The notes under the pieces are model-generated. The model did not search any database. It was not told the origin of the DNA and saw nothing but the letters and a program-made list of their open reading frames with translations. The translations under genes and the position numbers were made by a program. A stretch of DNA of 64,000 nucleotides, from contig NZ_JAHKPO010000003.1 in the NCBI RefSeq assembly GCF_018860365.1, positions 806,001-870,000 on the forward strand, given 5' to 3'. Below, piece after piece: positions 1 to 9,456 of this stretch; within the stretch, counting starts at the first letter, position 1; each line of letters begins with the position of its first letter. The stretch comes from Arenibacter algicola (GTDB lineage Bacteria; Bacteroidota; Bacteroidia; Flavobacteriales; Flavobacteriaceae).

Positions 1-1796
1 GGGTAACCCTTGAACCAATAAAGGATTGGGTAACTAATATTGAGTTTAACTACCGTACTAATGATAATAGTCAACAATCTAGATTCCCAACAGTGCCCAG
101 CGCTGTGCCAGATGGCAATGGAGGGTCAATTATAACTTCCTCTAACCAGGAAAGCACCCGCTACTATTCTAGTCTATGGACCAATACTTATTTGTCGCCA
201 AACATTTACTCGGCCTATACCAAAAGTTTTGGGAATCATAATTTTCATGCAATGGCAGGGTATCAGCAGGAAAAGTACAGCTATTCCAATTTGTTCGCAC
301 AATCTGCTTATTTGTTGACCGATGCCATTCCTTCCATTAATACATCAGTTGGTGAAAAAACCATAAGCGATGATAAAGGACATTGGTCTACTCAAGGCGT
401 TTTTGGAAGATTCAACTATAATTATGCCGAAAAATACTTATTTGAGATGAACGTGAGAAGAGATGGTTCATCAAGGTTCGATTCAGATAACAGGTGGGGT
501 ACCTTCCCTTCTTTTTCTGGTGGTTGGGTGCTTTCCAAAGAGAACTTTTATCCTCTAAAGGATCAAATAGAATTCTTGAAGTTTAGAGGTTCCTATGGTT
601 CCATCGGAAACCAAAATGTAAGTAATTATTTGTATGTTCCTTCCTTGCCAATTAGTCAATCATCTTGGTTGTTTGGCGGAGAACAATTATGGACTGTAGG
701 GATACCAAATCTTTCCAGTGTTAATTTGACTTGGGAAAAAGTGAATACGGTCGATTTTGGGTTGGACCTTAGAACCCTGAATAATAGACTTGGTCTTACT
801 TTTGACTGGTACCAATCAAAAATAGATAATCTTGTTGGGCCAGGAGAATCTGTGCCAGAAGTTTTGGGTACTAGTGTGCCAAAAATAAATAGTGGTGAAG
901 TAACTACTACTGGATGGGAGCTTGAGCTTTCTTGGAGAAACACCTCCAATGATTTTTCTTATGGTGTAAGAGGTGTTTTATCCGATTATAAAAGTGAGAT
1001 AACTAAATATAACAACCCTACGAAATTATTGAACAATTATTACGAAGGGATGCAACTCAATGAGATCTGGGGAATGGAAACAGCCGGTCTTTTTCAAACT
1101 GCTGATGATGTTGCTGGTTGGGAGAACGACCAATCCTTCATTTATTCTGGAGCTTGGTTTCCTGGAGACGTAAAATATATGGATTTGAACGGTGATAATG
1201 TTATTGATATAGGGGACAATACTAAAGACAATTCAGGTGATAGAAAAGTAATAGGGAATAGTACTCCTCGTTTTCAATTTGGTTTAAGTGCCGATGCTTC
1301 CTGGAAAGGATTTGATGCCTCTTTTGTTATACAGGGTGTAGGTAAAAGGGATTTGGATCTTAGAGGATTGGGAACCTTTAGAGGGCCAGCCAATGGACCC
1401 CTACATGCTAATGTATATACAGAACATTTAGATTATTTTAGAGCCGAGGACACTACAAACCCGTTGGGACCAAATACCGATGGCTATTTTCCAAATGCAT
1501 ATAACCAATTTACAGGACAGAACAATAAGAACTATGGTTATACTACTACAAGGTATCTGCAAAATGGAGCCTACATGCGTCTAAAGAATGTTCAAGTTGG
1601 GTATACAATTCCAAAAGAGATAACCAGCAAGGCTAAAATGTCCAGTGTCAGAATATATGTATCTGGAGAAAACCTGCTCACATTTACAGATTTAATGATC
1701 TATGACCCTGAAGCATTTGATGGGAGGGACGGACGCATAGGTGACCAATATCCTATAAGTAAAATGGTTTCATTAGGACTAAACATTAACTTCTAA
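1..1796 (+). CDS. SusC-like TonB-dependent outer-membrane transporter, C-terminal part (5' end outside window)
   Basis: This is the beta-barrel part of a SusC-family TonB-dependent transporter, which carries oligosaccharides across the outer membrane with its SusD partner. The frame is open to base 3 and reads VTLEPIKDWVTN before the internal GTG at 93, so the gene starts left of the window and the GTG is not its start. Visible family traits are a strand ending in SGGWVLSKENF, a calcium-site-like DLNGDNVIDIGD stretch, GAYMRLKNVQVGYTIP near the end, and a C-terminal Phe typical of outer-membrane barrels. About 600 residues are present; the plug and any N-terminal domains are missing, so it is unknown whether an STN domain exists. 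The SusD gene starts 10 bp downstream. The family call is firm; the substrate is inferred only from neighbouring enzymes. Confidence 0.95.
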   Translation, partial: VTLEPIKDWVTNIEFNYRTNDNSQQSRFPTVPSAVPDGNGGSIITSSNQESTRYYSSLWTNTYLSPNIYSAYTKSFGNHNFHAMAGYQQEKYSYSNLFAQSAYLLTDAIPSINTSVGEKTISDDKGHWSTQGVFGRFNYNYAEKYLFEMNVRRDGSSRFDSDNRWGTFPSFSGGWVLSKENFYPLKDQIEFLKFRGSYGSIGNQNVSNYLYVPSLPISQSSWLFGGEQLWTVGIPNLSSVNLTWEKVNTVDFGLDLRTLNNRLGLTFDWYQSKIDNLVGPGESVPEVLGTSVPKINSGEVTTTGWELELSWRNTSNDFSYGVRGVLSDYKSEITKYNNPTKLLNNYYEGMQLNEIWGMETAGLFQTADDVAGWENDQSFIYSGAWFPGDVKYMDLNGDNVIDIGDNTKDNSGDRKVIGNSTPRFQFGLSADASWKGFDASFVIQGVGKRDLDLRGLGTFRGPANGPLHANVYTEHLDYFRAEDTTNPLGPNTDGYFPNAYNQFTGQNNKNYGYTTTRYLQNGAYMRLKNVQVGYTIPKEITSKAKMSSVRIYVSGENLLTFTDLMIYDPEAFDGRDGRIGDQYPISKMVSLGLNINF

Positions 1797-1806
1797 AATT
1801 AAAACA

Positions 1807-3516
1807 ATGAAAAGGATAATATATATAATCACAATATTGTTTGCGGGAATGACATTTAATTCCTGTGACAGCGAGTTGTTGGACAAAACACCGCTAGATC
1901 AGATTTCTGATGCAGATTTCTGGAAGACTGAAGGAGATTTACAATTGTACCTAAATCAGCTGTATAACACTTTGCCAGGTTGGCCTAGTGCCGGTGCATC
2001 GCCTTCCTTAGATGTTGGAACGGACATTATTGCCCAATCCAGTACCTGGTTTGGGGCATCAAATGCCGGTAGATTGGATGGAACTGTATCTGTACCTGCC
2101 TCCGGTGGTGGTTGGAGTTGGACGAATATTCGTAGAGCAAACTATTTTCTTGAAAATGCGTCCCGTGCAGAAACCGGAAATTTGATAGAACATTATGTTG
2201 GTGAGGGACATTTCTTTAGGGCTTGGTTCTATTTTGAACTGTTCAAGGATTTTGGTGACCTACCTATAATAACAGAGGTGTTGGACTTGGAGGATGAAGC
2301 TATATTATATGGAGCGCGTAGTCCTAGAACTGAAGTGGCCAATTTTATCCTTGATGAACTTGATTTGGCAATAGCTAAGTTGGAATATGCATCTGAAGTA
2401 GGGCCATCTAGAATAAATAAGGATATCGCTGCACAGTTTAAAGCTAGGGTAGCCTTGTACGAAGGTACCTGGGAGAAATATCATCAAGGAACCGATTTTG
2501 CAGGTAGCACCGATGGATCTGGATTTTTACAAATAGCTGCAGATGCTGCTAAGACCGTAATAGATGCAGGTAATTATTCCATCTCTACCGGGGATGTGGA
2601 TATGGCCTACTATGATCTATTCGTTCAGACAGATTATAGTGGTAACCCAGAAGTTATGTTGTACAAACATTATGATTACCTAACCTACAACATACAGAAT
2701 TCCTTATGGAACCAACCTAATTTGTCAGGGATGACCAGGGAAATGACCAAGTATTACCTTGCATCTGATGGTGACCCTATTTCTGTGAGCGACGATTTTG
2801 TCGGAGATGCTACCTTGGATGAAATTGAGGTAAACCGTGACCCGAGATTGGCACAATCAGTAATGGCACCCGGGGATTTGGATATTGTAGCGTTAAATGG
2901 CGATGAGTCTTTTTTTACTATACCTGATATGACCCGTAACCCTACAGGTTATTCCATAGAAAAATGGAGATCCAAGGAAATAGTAGAGAATAATCAGAGA
3001 ACACGCGATATTGGCTATATTTTGTTCAGATATGCGGAGGCCCTTCTAATTTATGCCGAGGCCAAGGCAGAATTGGGAACTGTAACCCAAACCGATCTTG
3101 ACTTATCTATCAATCAGTTGAGGGATAGAGTGGGTATGCCACATCTAATATTAAATGCCATTACACCAGACCCAGAGTGGCCAGATTATGGTTACACTTT
3201 GCCAGATTATGTTCAAGAGGTGAGAAGGGAACGTGTGGTTGAGTTATTCGGAGAAGGGAACCGTTTGGATGATTTAATGCGATGGAGAGCACACAATTTA
3301 TTTGTAGGTACCAGACCTTTAGGGACCACTTACACAGCTGAGATTGAGGCGAAATATCCTAATTTAACTGTTGATGGGGATGGATTTTTGGATCCTTATG
3401 TGAATTTCTTAAGTGGAGGTGCTTATGGTTTTGACCCTAACAGGGATTACCTACTGCCTTTACCTATTGATGAACTTACATTAAATAATAATTTGACCCA
3501 GAATCCTAACTGGTAA
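1807..3516 (+). CDS. SusD-like surface glycan-binding lipoprotein
   Basis: SusD-family lipoprotein (569 aa) that caps the SusC barrel on the cell surface and binds glycan. The N-terminus has a hydrophobic stretch ending in FNSC (lipid Cys20). Family blocks include DADFWKTEGDLQLYLNQLYN near residue 37, the TPR-like FFRAWFYFELFKDFGDLP around 137, RYAEALLIYAEAKAELG around 405, and the C-terminal RRERVVELFGEGNRLDDLMRW. It lies 10 bp after the SusC gene and is followed by a strong terminator, so the pair forms one transcriptional unit separate from the sulfatases behind it. The family call is firm. The ligand cannot be read from sequence; the surrounding sulfatases and fucosidases suggest a sulfated algal oligosaccharide. 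Confidence 0.96.
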   Translation: MKRIIYIITILFAGMTFNSCDSELLDKTPLDQISDADFWKTEGDLQLYLNQLYNTLPGWPSAGASPSLDVGTDIIAQSSTWFGASNAGRLDGTVSVPASGGGWSWTNIRRANYFLENASRAETGNLIEHYVGEGHFFRAWFYFELFKDFGDLPIITEVLDLEDEAILYGARSPRTEVANFILDELDLAIAKLEYASEVGPSRINKDIAAQFKARVALYEGTWEKYHQGTDFAGSTDGSGFLQIAADAAKTVIDAGNYSISTGDVDMAYYDLFVQTDYSGNPEVMLYKHYDYLTYNIQNSLWNQPNLSGMTREMTKYYLASDGDPISVSDDFVGDATLDEIEVNRDPRLAQSVMAPGDLDIVALNGDESFFTIPDMTRNPTGYSIEKWRSKEIVENNQRTRDIGYILFRYAEALLIYAEAKAELGTVTQTDLDLSINQLRDRVGMPHLILNAITPDPEWPDYGYTLPDYVQEVRRERVVELFGEGNRLDDLMRWRAHNLFVGTRPLGTTYTAEIEAKYPNLTVDGDGFLDPYVNFLSGGAYGFDPNRDYLLPLPIDELTLNNNLTQNPNW

Positions 3517-3540
3517 TAATATAGTATAGTGTTTATTTAA

Positions 3541-3578
3541 AAAGAGCTGGCTACATAACTGTGCCAGCTTTTTTTTTA
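3541..3578 (+). terminator. Rho-independent terminator after the first SusCD pair
   Basis: The inverted repeat AGCTGGC (3545-3551) and GCCAGCT (3563-3569) is followed by a run of nine T residues. It lies about 30 bp after the SusD stop codon and should end the SusCD transcript before the sulfatase at 3666. Confidence 0.85.
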
Positions 3579-3665
3579 ATATTGTTCATTCTTACTGTGC
3601 AATAAATATAGCTGATAAGGGAGCTTTTAATATTGGGTGTATATGAACTCTTTTAATAAGAAAAT

Positions 3666-5195
3666 ATGACAAAGATTGGATTACTGTTAATGACCTTGAG
3701 TTTTATTATTGTGCCTATGGGATCCATGGCACAAGAACGGCCCAATATCATCATTATTTATGCTGATGACATGGGATATGGAGACCTTCATATCCAAAAT
3801 CCGGATTCAAAGATACCAACCCCAAATCTGGATCAATTGGCCTCTGAAGGCATGCGCTTTACAGATGCGCACAGCTCTTCTGGGATTTGTTCCCCCAGTA
3901 GGTATGCTCTTCTTACGGGGACCTATCATTGGAGGAGGCAATTCGGCATTGTAGGCGCTTTTGGGAAACCTTTTTTTGATGATAGTGATGTTACCTTGCC
4001 CCAGTTACTTAAAAACAATGGATATAAAACCGCTTGTATAGGTAAATGGCATTTGGGATGGAATTGGAAATTTAAGAATGAACCTTCGGGGGAGGTAATG
4101 CAATGGGGAAGAATGAGAAAATTTTACCAACCAGAGGACGTGGACTGGAGTCAGCCTATTAGCGGTGGGCCCTTGGACAGGGGATTTGATTATTATTTTG
4201 GTGATGGAACCATTAACTTTCCTCCCTATGCCTGGATGGAAAATGACCGTTTTGTACAATTGCCGGAAAGTGTTATGGATGTTCACAATGTGGGCTTTGA
4301 TATAGAGGAAGGGGAATGGGAATTTAGACCTGGCCCCAAGGTGGAAGGTTGGAACCCTTATGAGGTTTTGCCCACGCTGACCAAAAAAACGGTGGAATGG
4401 ATAGGGAAACAGGATAGCAAAGAGCCTTTCTTTTTATATTTCGCCCTTCCGTCCCCGCATGCTCCCATAATTCCCAATGATGAGTTTAAGGGTAAGTCTA
4501 CGGCAGGACCTTATGGGGATTTTGTTTATCAAACGGATTGGGTGGCCGGTCAAGTCCTAAAAGCATTAAAAGAAAAAGGATTGGAAGAGAATACAATAGT
4601 TATTTTCAGTGCCGATAACGGACCGGAACATTACGCCTTTGAAAGGGCTCAAAAATATGGACATTTCAGTATGGGCGAATTTAGGGGCCTAAAACGCGAT
4701 GTCTGGGAAGGGGGGCACCATGTTCCCTTTATTGTAAAATGGCCAAATCACATTAAGGCAGGATCCATTTCCAAGGAAGTGATATCCCAAGTAGATATCA
4801 TGGCAACATTGGCATCCATTACCAACTCAAGCATACCCACAAATGCGGCACCTGACAGTTATAATTTAACGCCACTTTTAAAAGGCAAGACCTATAGTTC
4901 CCCTTTGCGAGAGGCTACTGTACAGAACACCAACGAAAAAATATGGGCACTGCGGCAGGGAAAATGGCTTTATATAGATGGACCTTCGGGAGAGCATTCC
5001 AAAATGCCGGAAAGTTTTAAGGAACTTAGAGGGTATAAGGATTTTGAATCGGCCGGATTACTATTTAACATGGAAATCGATGCCGAACAGAAAAATAACC
5101 TCTATAATGAATATCCTGAAATTATTAAGGGCATGCAGGGCATCTTGGAAAGGTATCAACAGCAGGGGTATTCTGTTGAACGTCCAGCTAAGTAA
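3666..5195 (+). CDS. Secreted S1-family sulfatase (formylglycine type)
   Basis: Alkaline-phosphatase-superfamily sulfatase of 509 aa that hydrolyses sulfate esters on carbohydrate. The signal peptide runs to about residue 22 (GSMAQ). Metal-binding Asp34-Asp35 sit in [10 protein letters not shown]. The formylglycine Cys75 lies in the CSPSR signature followed by YALLTG, Lys127 and His129 in GKWHLG, and the C-terminal metal site is SADNGPEH. The [16 protein letters not shown] block reminds me of the S1_15 group, which I cannot confirm. It needs a formylglycine-generating enzyme or anSME encoded outside this window. It follows a terminator, so it has its own promoter or depends on readthrough, and lies 128 bp before a second sulfatase on the same strand. 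The sulfatase call is firm; the sulfated position and sugar are unknown. Confidence 0.95.
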   Translation: MTKIGLLLMTLSFIIVPMGSMAQERPNIIIIYADDMGYGDLHIQNPDSKIPTPNLDQLASEGMRFTDAHSSSGICSPSRYALLTGTYHWRRQFGIVGAFGKPFFDDSDVTLPQLLKNNGYKTACIGKWHLGWNWKFKNEPSGEVMQWGRMRKFYQPEDVDWSQPISGGPLDRGFDYYFGDGTINFPPYAWMENDRFVQLPESVMDVHNVGFDIEEGEWEFRPGPKVEGWNPYEVLPTLTKKTVEWIGKQDSKEPFFLYFALPSPHAPIIPNDEFKGKSTAGPYGDFVYQTDWVAGQVLKALKEKGLEENTIVIFSADNGPEHYAFERAQKYGHFSMGEFRGLKRDVWEGGHHVPFIVKWPNHIKAGSISKEVISQVDIMATLASITNSSIPTNAAPDSYNLTPLLKGKTYSSPLREATVQNTNEKIWALRQGKWLYIDGPSGEHSKMPESFKELRGYKDFESAGLLFNMEIDAEQKNNLYNEYPEIIKGMQGILERYQQQGYSVERPAK

Positions 5196-5323
5196 AATAA
5201 GATAAGGAGGCAAGCTTTTATAAAAGTATGATCAGTTGATATCAACAAGCCCACAGAGTTGCATATATCCCTAAAATAGGAAAGAAGGAATTTAGAAAAT
5301 AGATAGTTATAGAAACATCAGTT

Positions 5324-6799
5324 ATGAAAAGAACAAGTAGCATAGTAATGTGTTTAATAATTTGCATTGGTGTCTTATCATCTTGCAAAAACAAAAACTC
5401 TAAAGAAACGGTTACCACCAAGGCCAAGAAACCAAATATAGTCTATGTGCTTGCCGATCAATGGAGGGCCCAGGCCACTGGCTATAACGGTGACCCCAAT
5501 CTTATAGGTAAGATGCCTAATCTGGACCGATTGGCTGCACAGGGTGTAAACTTTAAAAATGCCATTTCGGTCACACCCGTTTGTACACCTTATAGGGCAG
5601 CGCTTTTGACAGGGCAGTATCCAACTACTACGGGCATGATCTTTAATGACCTGCACCTACCGGAGGAGTCCGTAACGCTGGCGGAACTATTCAAAGATTC
5701 AGGTTATAAGACAGGCTATATAGGAAAATGGCATCTAGATGGCATGGGAAGGTTTGACTATACCCCGCCTGAAAGAAGACAAGGTTTTGATTATTGGAAG
5801 GCCCTGGAGTGTTCCCATGACTACAATAACCTTATTTATTATGAAGGGGACGATAGTGAAAAGAAAAAATGGGAAGGCTATGGTCCATATGCCGAGACCC
5901 AGGATGCCATCTCTTATATCCAGAAAAATGCAGGGGATGACGAACCTTTTCTTATGGTTCTCGCATGGGGCGCACCACACTTTCCGCATGCCAGTGCTCC
6001 CAAAGAATTTCAAGAGCAGTTCAATGAAGAGGATATAATCCTTAGAGGCAATGTTGCAGATGACATGAAGGCGATAGCCAAAAAGGAAGCAGTGGGGTAC
6101 TATGCTCATATGCTGGCCTTGGACAAGTGCATTGGCGACTTGGAAAAGGCGATAGACGCTGCTGGAATTTCCGAAAACACCATTATTGTCTTCACTTCCG
6201 ACCATGGTGAAATGTTGGGTTCACATAGTGTTAAACCCAAACAAAAGCAAGTGCCCTGGGCAGAATCGGTAAGAGTGCCTTTCCTCCTCAAATATCCGGC
6301 TCGTTTTGGAAATAAGAAGATTGAAATTGAAGCCCCTATCAACGTTCCGGACATTCTTCCAACGCTTTTGTCGCTTGCAGACTTGCCAGTGCCAGAATTT
6401 GTTGATGGGGAGAGTATGGCCGAAGTAATTACAAACCCCGAACTTAAAAAGGATAAGGCAACACTTGTCATGAACGTCTCCCCCTTTGCAGGTAAGTCGG
6501 ACGAATACAGGGGTGTTTACACTAGTCGTTATGCCTATGTGAAAACCCTTGACGGGCCATTATTCCTGTTCGACAATGAGAAGGATACACTCCAAATGAA
6601 CAATTTGATCAATAAGCCTGAGTATAAGGAATTGCAGGAGGAAATGGAAGTGGTACTTCAAAAGGAATTAAGTAAAATAGGAGATGAATTCAGGCCAAGG
6701 CAGTATTATATTGATAAGTGGAACTATAATTTAAACGCTGCAGGGTATATCGATTATGGCAAAGATTCCAAACCCCAAGGACCAAAACTGAATAAATAG
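5324..6799 (+). CDS. S1-family sulfatase lipoprotein with a DQ metal motif
   Basis: Sulfatase of 491 aa with a lipoprotein signal (GVLSSC, Cys21). The formylglycine Cys87 is in CTPYR followed by AALLTG; Lys135 and His137 are in GKWHLD; the late metal site is FTSDHGEMLGSH. The first metal motif reads LADQWRA (Asp45-Gln46), where most family members have Asp-Asp. This Asp-Gln form occurs in some S1 groups, so it is probably still active. The C-terminal region (YNLNAAGYIDYG) lacks an extra domain. It follows the sulfatase at 3666 on the same strand after 128 bp holding a perfect 12-bp palindrome (5235-5246), and may be cotranscribed with it. It is clearly from a different S1 subfamily than its neighbour, so the two probably remove different sulfate groups. 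Confidence 0.94.
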   Translation: MKRTSSIVMCLIICIGVLSSCKNKNSKETVTTKAKKPNIVYVLADQWRAQATGYNGDPNLIGKMPNLDRLAAQGVNFKNAISVTPVCTPYRAALLTGQYPTTTGMIFNDLHLPEESVTLAELFKDSGYKTGYIGKWHLDGMGRFDYTPPERRQGFDYWKALECSHDYNNLIYYEGDDSEKKKWEGYGPYAETQDAISYIQKNAGDDEPFLMVLAWGAPHFPHASAPKEFQEQFNEEDIILRGNVADDMKAIAKKEAVGYYAHMLALDKCIGDLEKAIDAAGISENTIIVFTSDHGEMLGSHSVKPKQKQVPWAESVRVPFLLKYPARFGNKKIEIEAPINVPDILPTLLSLADLPVPEFVDGESMAEVITNPELKKDKATLVMNVSPFAGKSDEYRGVYTSRYAYVKTLDGPLFLFDNEKDTLQMNNLINKPEYKELQEEMEVVLQKELSKIGDEFRPRQYYIDKWNYNLNAAGYIDYGKDSKPQGPKLNK

Positions 6800-7115
6800 A
6801 AGGGCTTTATTGGAATCCTAAAAGGCATGTTTAAGTGTAATGTTGTTTGGTCGATACGGCCTTTCGTAGGGAGGCGTATTCCAAAGTCTAACGGGACAGA
6901 AGTCGCACATGTCAGGCTGGAGCTACTTGTGCGATTTCTCATATGCATTCGAAATGACTATTACAGCAATTTGCGACCTTGAATTTGAAATTGTTTATTG
7001 TTAATTGAAAGAAGAAGATTGCCACGCTGCACCTGCCGGCTAGGCAGGCCTCCCTATCGGCAGGTAAACTCGCCATGACGACACCAAGGGCTCCTTCCCT
7101 TGGACCCCTCCCTAA

Positions 7116-7134
7116 CCCTCCCCAAAGGGGAGGG
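7116..7134. repeat. Perfect 8-bp GC-rich hairpin
   Basis: CCCTCCCC, loop AAA, GGGGAGGG. A related hairpin of the same composition follows at 7168-7186. Confidence 0.8.
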
Positions 7135-7167
7135 AATTGGCAAATATAAAATTGACCTGGAATTTTT

Positions 7168-7186
7168 CCCCCTCCTCGGGAGGGGG
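7168..7186. repeat. Second perfect 8-bp GC-rich hairpin
   Basis: CCCCCTCC, loop TCG, GGAGGGGG. With the hairpin at 7116-7134 it forms a strikingly G/C-rich pair in otherwise AT-rich intergenic DNA. Confidence 0.8.
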
Positions 7187-7624
7187 CTAGGGGGAGGACT
7201 TTTGGTCACTTCGACAGAGTCCCTTTTCGGGACGACGAGAAGTCGCACATATTAGGCTGGAGTCACTTGTGTGATTTAGCTCATGACATTTCTATTTTAC
7301 GGGTGTTCGTGAACCTTCGCTCAAGCTTAGGTTTCTCCTCACTATCATTCGTTCGAAATGACTGGTTCGGCAACTTTTAAACTTTCAATATAAGCCTTAT
7401 GTCTAGGCTCTAGCATCTAGGCTCTAGATTCTCAATACTGAATATTCAATACTCCTTTACCTCTTCGGTTTCGTCTCCGCCGTTTAATCAGCATTATTAA
7501 ATTTATAGATGTTTAACTTGATTAAAGCTACTTAATAACCACAGGTAAGTATATGCCCAATATAAAAATAGCAACGCTTTCCTAAGTAAACGGAAATCCT
7601 GCCAGGAGCTGGGCACGGCATTAG

Positions 7625-9391
7625 CTAATCTATTTTAGTCATCACCACATAAAAAGGTTTGATATATCCGATATTTTTACCGGTTATGATGGGGGTCAAT
7701 TTTGTTGCTCCCTTCTGTAGTTGAATATTTTTAATGTCTATTATTCCGTCGGAAAGCTCATTATAGTCTCTTTTTATTTTCAAATCACCCACATATAAAT
7801 TTAAATGGACTTCCGATACACTTTTCCTGCCCAAATTAATTCTAATATCGTAATTTCCGGCCTCTGCTGCCACTATTTCCCAGCCAGCTATATCTTGGGC
7901 CATAGCTTCATTTCTCTCAAATACGGCATCATTTAAGTTAAGTACTGAGGGATTTTCATGAACTGTTCCAACAACAGCTGGTTGTGCATTTATAAAATTG
8001 GGAGAATTGGTCATTTCATCAAACCAAATATCCATTTCATCTTTTAGTTTTTGGGACTCCAAAGTGTTGGTGCCAATAATATTATTTTGCTCATATGGGT
8101 CATCCAGAATGTTGAATAGTTCAAACGCCTCTATTCCTGCTGTATCCTCGGTATTACCAACTAGTTTATATTGCTCTTTTCTTATAGAGATATTATTATA
8201 CTTTTCCGGTCCGCCCCTTACCCAACTGCGTAAAATGGTACGATTGTCCAATGTAGAATTTTCATTGAATAATAACGGGACAAGACTTTTTCCGTCAATA
8301 ATTCTATCGGTGGGCAATTGACGATTGCATAGATCTGCAAGGGTAGGCAGTACATCATAATGGGCAGCAGGGGTTTTAATATCCCTATCGCCTTTAAACT
8401 TGGAAGGAAGTCTCCAGAAACTTGGAACCCTAACCCCACCTTCGTAAACAAATGACTTTCTACCCCGCATGCCTGCGGCATAACGATCATGTTGATGACC
8501 ATTATCCGTCATAAATATGACCAAGGTATTGTCTTCCAACTTTAAATCTTCCAATTGCTTAAATAGCTTTTTTAGGTTGTCGTCTATATTGCTTACCATG
8601 GCATACACCTTTCTGGCATTTTCTTTCATGCGTTCGTCCATTTCCGGAAAAGGTCTTCCGTCATTTTCAAAACCTGAGGTAGGATCAATGTCCTTATATC
8701 TGTCATAGTACTCCTGGGGTACCTGTAAAGGGGCATGTGGCGCGTTGTAGGATAGGTATAGGAAAAAAGGTTGTTCTTTATTATCCTCTACAAAGTCCAT
8801 GGCTGCCTCAGTAAAAACATCGGTACAATAACCTTTACTTTGGAACATTTCCTCGTTTTTCCAAAGAATGGGGTCAAAATAGCTACGCTGTCCTTTTTTG
8901 GTATTGGGCCAATCGCCTGGCTGGCCTATTCCTCCTGATAAATGTCGTAGGGTGTAATCAAAGCCTTGGTCTTGTGGTCTGGAAGGATAGTTGTCCCCCA
9001 AGTGCCATTTGCCTACCATGCCAGTGGTATAGCCCGCCTCCTTAAGCATTTCTGCTATGGTTATTTCTTCTGTGGCCATAATAGCTCCTCCTCTATAGGT
9101 GTCCCTAACCCCTGTCCTTAAAGAGTATCTTCCGGTCATCAATGAGGCACGTGTAGGCGCACAAACTGGGGATACTATAAACTGGTCAAATCGTACACTT
9201 TCTTTTGCAAAACTATTCAGGGTAGGGGTTTGTACATGTGGATTACCATAATATCCCAAATCGCCAAAACCTTGGTCGTCCGTTACCACAATGATAACAT
9301 TAGGTCTTTTTGTTTTATTGGAATCTTGTGAGCATCCTATTAAAATTAAATTAGCTAGCAGGACAAAAAGAATTTTTTTCAACTTTTTCAT
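7625..9391 (-). CDS. S1-family sulfatase lipoprotein with an extra C-terminal domain
   Basis: Arylsulfatase-type enzyme, 588 aa, with a lipoprotein signal (LILIGC, Cys20). Metal Asp38-Asp39 are in VTDDQGFGD, the formylglycine Cys77 in CAPTR followed by ASLMTG, Lys128 and His130 in GKWHLG, and the late metal site is MTDNGHQHD. The catalytic part ends near residue 470. The last roughly 110 residues, with alternating beta-type segments such as NYDIRINLGRKSV and VHLNLYVGDLKI, look like an appended beta-sandwich, possibly carbohydrate-binding. It is the last gene of the minus-strand operon, 65 bp after the TIM-barrel gene, and faces the repeat island. The sulfatase call is firm; the role of the tail is inferred. 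Confidence 0.94.
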   Translation of the reverse strand: MKKLKKILFVLLANLILIGCSQDSNKTKRPNVIIVVTDDQGFGDLGYYGNPHVQTPTLNSFAKESVRFDQFIVSPVCAPTRASLMTGRYSLRTGVRDTYRGGAIMATEEITIAEMLKEAGYTTGMVGKWHLGDNYPSRPQDQGFDYTLRHLSGGIGQPGDWPNTKKGQRSYFDPILWKNEEMFQSKGYCTDVFTEAAMDFVEDNKEQPFFLYLSYNAPHAPLQVPQEYYDRYKDIDPTSGFENDGRPFPEMDERMKENARKVYAMVSNIDDNLKKLFKQLEDLKLEDNTLVIFMTDNGHQHDRYAAGMRGRKSFVYEGGVRVPSFWRLPSKFKGDRDIKTPAAHYDVLPTLADLCNRQLPTDRIIDGKSLVPLLFNENSTLDNRTILRSWVRGGPEKYNNISIRKEQYKLVGNTEDTAGIEAFELFNILDDPYEQNNIIGTNTLESQKLKDEMDIWFDEMTNSPNFINAQPAVVGTVHENPSVLNLNDAVFERNEAMAQDIAGWEIVAAEAGNYDIRINLGRKSVSEVHLNLYVGDLKIKRDYNELSDGIIDIKNIQLQKGATKLTPIITGKNIGYIKPFYVVMTKID

Positions 9392-9456
9392 TTGTGTGTG
9401 ATTGATAGTATTGCTATGAAAAGGTATAAGGTGTTCTTTTTGATCATTTTAAGGGA

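Larger units (their letters stand above)
6800..7624. repeat. Gene-free repeat island between convergent gene blocks
   Basis: No credible gene is present in these 825 bp. It holds an 18-base segment (6837-6854, GTAATGTTGTTTGGTCGA) that recurs with one change at 40341-40358. It also holds an imperfect direct repeat beginning AGAAGTCGCACAT at 6898 and 7238, each followed by a similar GGCTGGAG-x-CACTTGTG-like stretch and ending near CGAAATGACT (to about 6960 and 7363). A cctgcc/ggcagg hairpin lies at 7032-7048, with an alternative partner at 7058-7064. GC-rich perfect hairpins occur at 7116-7134 and 7168-7186. The region separates the plus-strand sulfatases from the convergent minus-strand operon and resembles the dispersed palindromic intergenic elements of flavobacterial genomes. 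The hairpins may also act as terminators for both converging transcripts. Confidence 0.7.

Noticed and set aside
93-1796. A full SusC gene starting at the GTG at 93
   Set aside because: The frame stays open to the left edge with SusC-like residues, so this is the 3' part of a longer gene.
5735-6205. A 156-residue reading frame opposite the 5324 sulfatase
   Set aside because: It is a shadow of a gene with complete active-site motifs on the plus strand.
7054-7248. A 64-residue minus-strand ORF in the repeat island
   Set aside because: It is made of the translated GC-rich hairpins and palindromes, with no recognisable protein features.
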